DNA from: Hydractinia symbiolongicarpus
Lineage: Eukaryota; Cnidaria; Hydrozoa; Anthoathecata; Hydractiniidae
Assembly (NCBI RefSeq): GCF_029227915.1
Contig: NC_079882.1
Span: 31,612,001 to 31,676,000 of the forward strand
DNA: 64,000 nucleotides
Direction of reading: 5' to 3'
The first letter of the stretch is position 1. Every line of letters begins with the position of its first letter. Under the pieces are notes generated by a model, which saw only the letters and a program-made list of their open reading frames with translations, did no database searches and was not told the origin of the DNA. This document shows, in pieces, positions 62,678 to 64,000 of the stretch. A program made the position numbers and the translations under genes.

Positions 62678-64000
62678 TCTTTGTATACTTTTGACTTTAC
62701 AGGGCGAGTCTGGGATTTACGGGAAATCGCAGGTTTTCGTTTGCCGGCGTTTTAACTTCTTTTATTTAGCGTCTCATCAAAAATGAAAACAAGTTTGAAG
62801 ACTTCAAGTCTCATGCGTTTTAGTGGTGAAAAAATAATTTAAAAAATCGTTCGGGAAATGAGTTCACTCCCTGTGTACTTTCTTTGTATACTTTTGACTA
62901 TACGGGCCAAGCCCGGGATTTACGGGAATTCGCGGGTTTTCGTTTGCCGGCGATTAAACTTCTTTTATTCAGTGTCTCATCAAAAATGAAAACATTTTTA
63001 AAAACTACAAGTCTCATGCGTTTTAGTGGTGAAAAGATAATTTAAAAAGTCGTTTCGGAAATGAGTTTACTCACAGGGTACTTTCTTTGTATACATTCGA
63101 CTATACGGGCCAAGCCCGGTATTTACGGGAAATCACGGGTTTTCGTTTGCCGGCGATTAAACCACTTTCATTAAGCGTCTCATCAAAAATGAAAACATTT
63201 CTGAAAACTACAAGTCTCGTGCGTTTTAGTGGTGAAAAAAAAATTTAAAAAATCGCTCGGGAAATGAGTTTACTCCCTGGATACTTTCTTTGTATACATT
63301 CGACTACACGGGCCAAGCCCGGGATTTACGGGAAATGGCGGGTTTTCGTTTGCCGGCGATTAAACTTCTTTTATTCAGCGTCTCATTAAAAATGAAAACA
63401 TTTTTGAAAACTACAAGTCTCATGCGTTTTAGAGGTGAAAAGATAATTTAAAAAATCGTTCGGGACATGAGTTTACTCCCTGGGTACTTTCTTTGTATAC
63501 TTTTGATTTTACGGGCCGAGTCCCGGTTTTACGGGAAATGGCGGGTTTTCGTTTGCCGGCGATTAAACTTCTTCTATTCAGCGTCTCATTAAAAATGAAA
63601 ACATTTTTGAAAACTACAAGTCTCATGCGTTTTAGTGGTGAAAATATAATTTAAAAAATCTTTCGGGAAATGAGTTTACACCCTGGGTACTTTCTTTGTA
63701 TACTCTTGACTTTACAGGCCGAGTCTGGGATTTACGGGAAATCGCAGGTTTTCGTTTGCCGGCGTTTAAACTTCTTTTATTCAGCGTCTCATCAAAAATG
63801 AAAGCAAGTTTGAAGACTAGAAGTCTCATCCGTTTTAGTGGTAAAAAAATAATTTAAAAAATCGTTCGGGAAATAAGTTTACTCCCTGGGTACTTTCTTT
63901 GTATACTTTTGATTATACGGGCCGAGTCCGGGTTTTACGGGAAATGGCGGGTTTTTGTTTGCCGGCTATTAAACTTCTTTTATTCTGCGTCTCATCAAAA
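62678..64000 (+). repeat. 1,827-bp duplication, second copy, cut by the window edge
   Basis: This repeats the first copy as far as the window runs. Private changes include GGGACATGAG (about 63,463), AATCTTTCGGG (about 63,657), GACTAGAAGTC (about 63,815) and GCCGGCTATT (63,961). The array continues past base 64,000: the last bases are the start of another monomer. Confidence 0.82.

Larger units (their letters stand above)
1..64000 (+). repeat. 203-bp satellite tandem array, whole window
   Basis: The same unit of about 203 bp recurs from the first base to the last, always in the same orientation. Anchors such as GTTTGCCGGCG, CTTTCTTTGTATAC and TTTTAGTGGTGAAAA recur every 202-203 bp. Starting at monomer position 1 and ending near position 14 gives about 316 copies with a mean length of about 202.5 bp; the shortfall comes from 1-bp deletions and two truncated monomers. 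I found no inverted monomer, inserted element or unique sequence. Long arrays of this kind with higher-order repeats are characteristic of eukaryotic centromeric or pericentromeric satellite. The family itself is not one I recognise. There is no gene in any stretch of the window. Confidence 0.98.

Noticed and set aside
1-64000. CRISPR array
   Set aside because: Repeats are contiguous 203-bp units without unique spacers and without cas genes.
1-64000. Telomeric repeat, rDNA spacer, or a transposon-derived tandem
   Set aside because: No telomere-type short repeat, no rRNA sequence, and no terminal repeats, target-site duplications or transposase-like reading frame were seen in any monomer type.

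Overview
The window is satellite DNA from end to end. I see one continuous head-to-tail array of a monomer of about 203 bp, all copies in the same orientation. There are roughly 316 copies: the phase starts at monomer position 1 at base 1 and ends at about position 14 at base 64,000. No unique sequence, transposon, RNA gene or credible protein gene interrupts it. Both window edges lie inside the array, so its true length and flanks are unknown. The architecture (long array, monomer of nucleosome-repeat size, nested higher-order repeats) is typical of eukaryotic centromeric or pericentromeric heterochromatin. I do not recognise the family and cannot name the species. Most monomer variants are CpG to TpG or CpA changes, which points to a genome with CpG methylation, but this is inference.

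Monomer anatomy, with position 1 at the G of GCGTCTCATC: positions 7-28 hold a 9-bp perfect inverted repeat around a 4-nt loop. Positions 61-78 are A-rich. Positions 84-168 hold repeated CGGG motifs, four of them at helical spacing (135, 146, 155, 165), whose GGG runs form a long-loop G-quadruplex motif. Positions 171-185 hold CG-rich CGTTTGCCGGCG. The consensus I assembled by eye is about 38% GC with 12 CpGs.

Monomer families, defined by linked diagnostic bases. A: ATTCGAC, CCAAGCCCGGG, CTCTTTCATTAAGCG. B: TTTTGAC, CCGAGTCCGGG, CTTCTTTTATTCAGCG. C: GACTTTACAGG, AGTCTGGG, GGCGTTTAAAC, often followed by AAAACAAGTTTGAAGAC. D: ACTACACGGG, ATTTAGGGGAAATCGCTGG, GATTGCCGTCGA. E: CACCATGGGTAC, TTTTCCGGCG, ATGAACACA. 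F: ATGGGCTTTA and GAAATAA. G: TTTAGAGATGAAAAG.

Layout: 1-8,160 is a mixed A/B/C/D/E zone with an 812-bp tandem duplication at 4,709-6,350. From 8,161 to about 15,500 is a C-rich zone built from four blocks of 2,228, 1,622, 2,838 and at least 650 bp. From 15,681 to about 18,000 is a regular 4-monomer (812-bp) repeat. About 17,640-31,190 is a large duplication offset by 5,884 bp, later expanded by an internal 2,029-bp tandem duplication. 28,912-38,570 is a 4,869-bp tandem duplication containing 1,623-bp 8-mers. 38,571-45,325 is a family-G domain with 1,215-bp and 1,622-bp tandem duplications. 45,326-49,250 has 812-bp and 2,030-bp duplications. 49,250-57,600 has a 3,187-bp duplication that copied a 57-bp deletion. 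57,600-64,000 has 406-bp and 1,827-bp duplications.

No genes work together here. What can be read is sequence architecture and its history: repeated unequal exchange or break-repair duplications in whole-monomer steps, at several nested scales, most of them recent enough that the copies are nearly identical.
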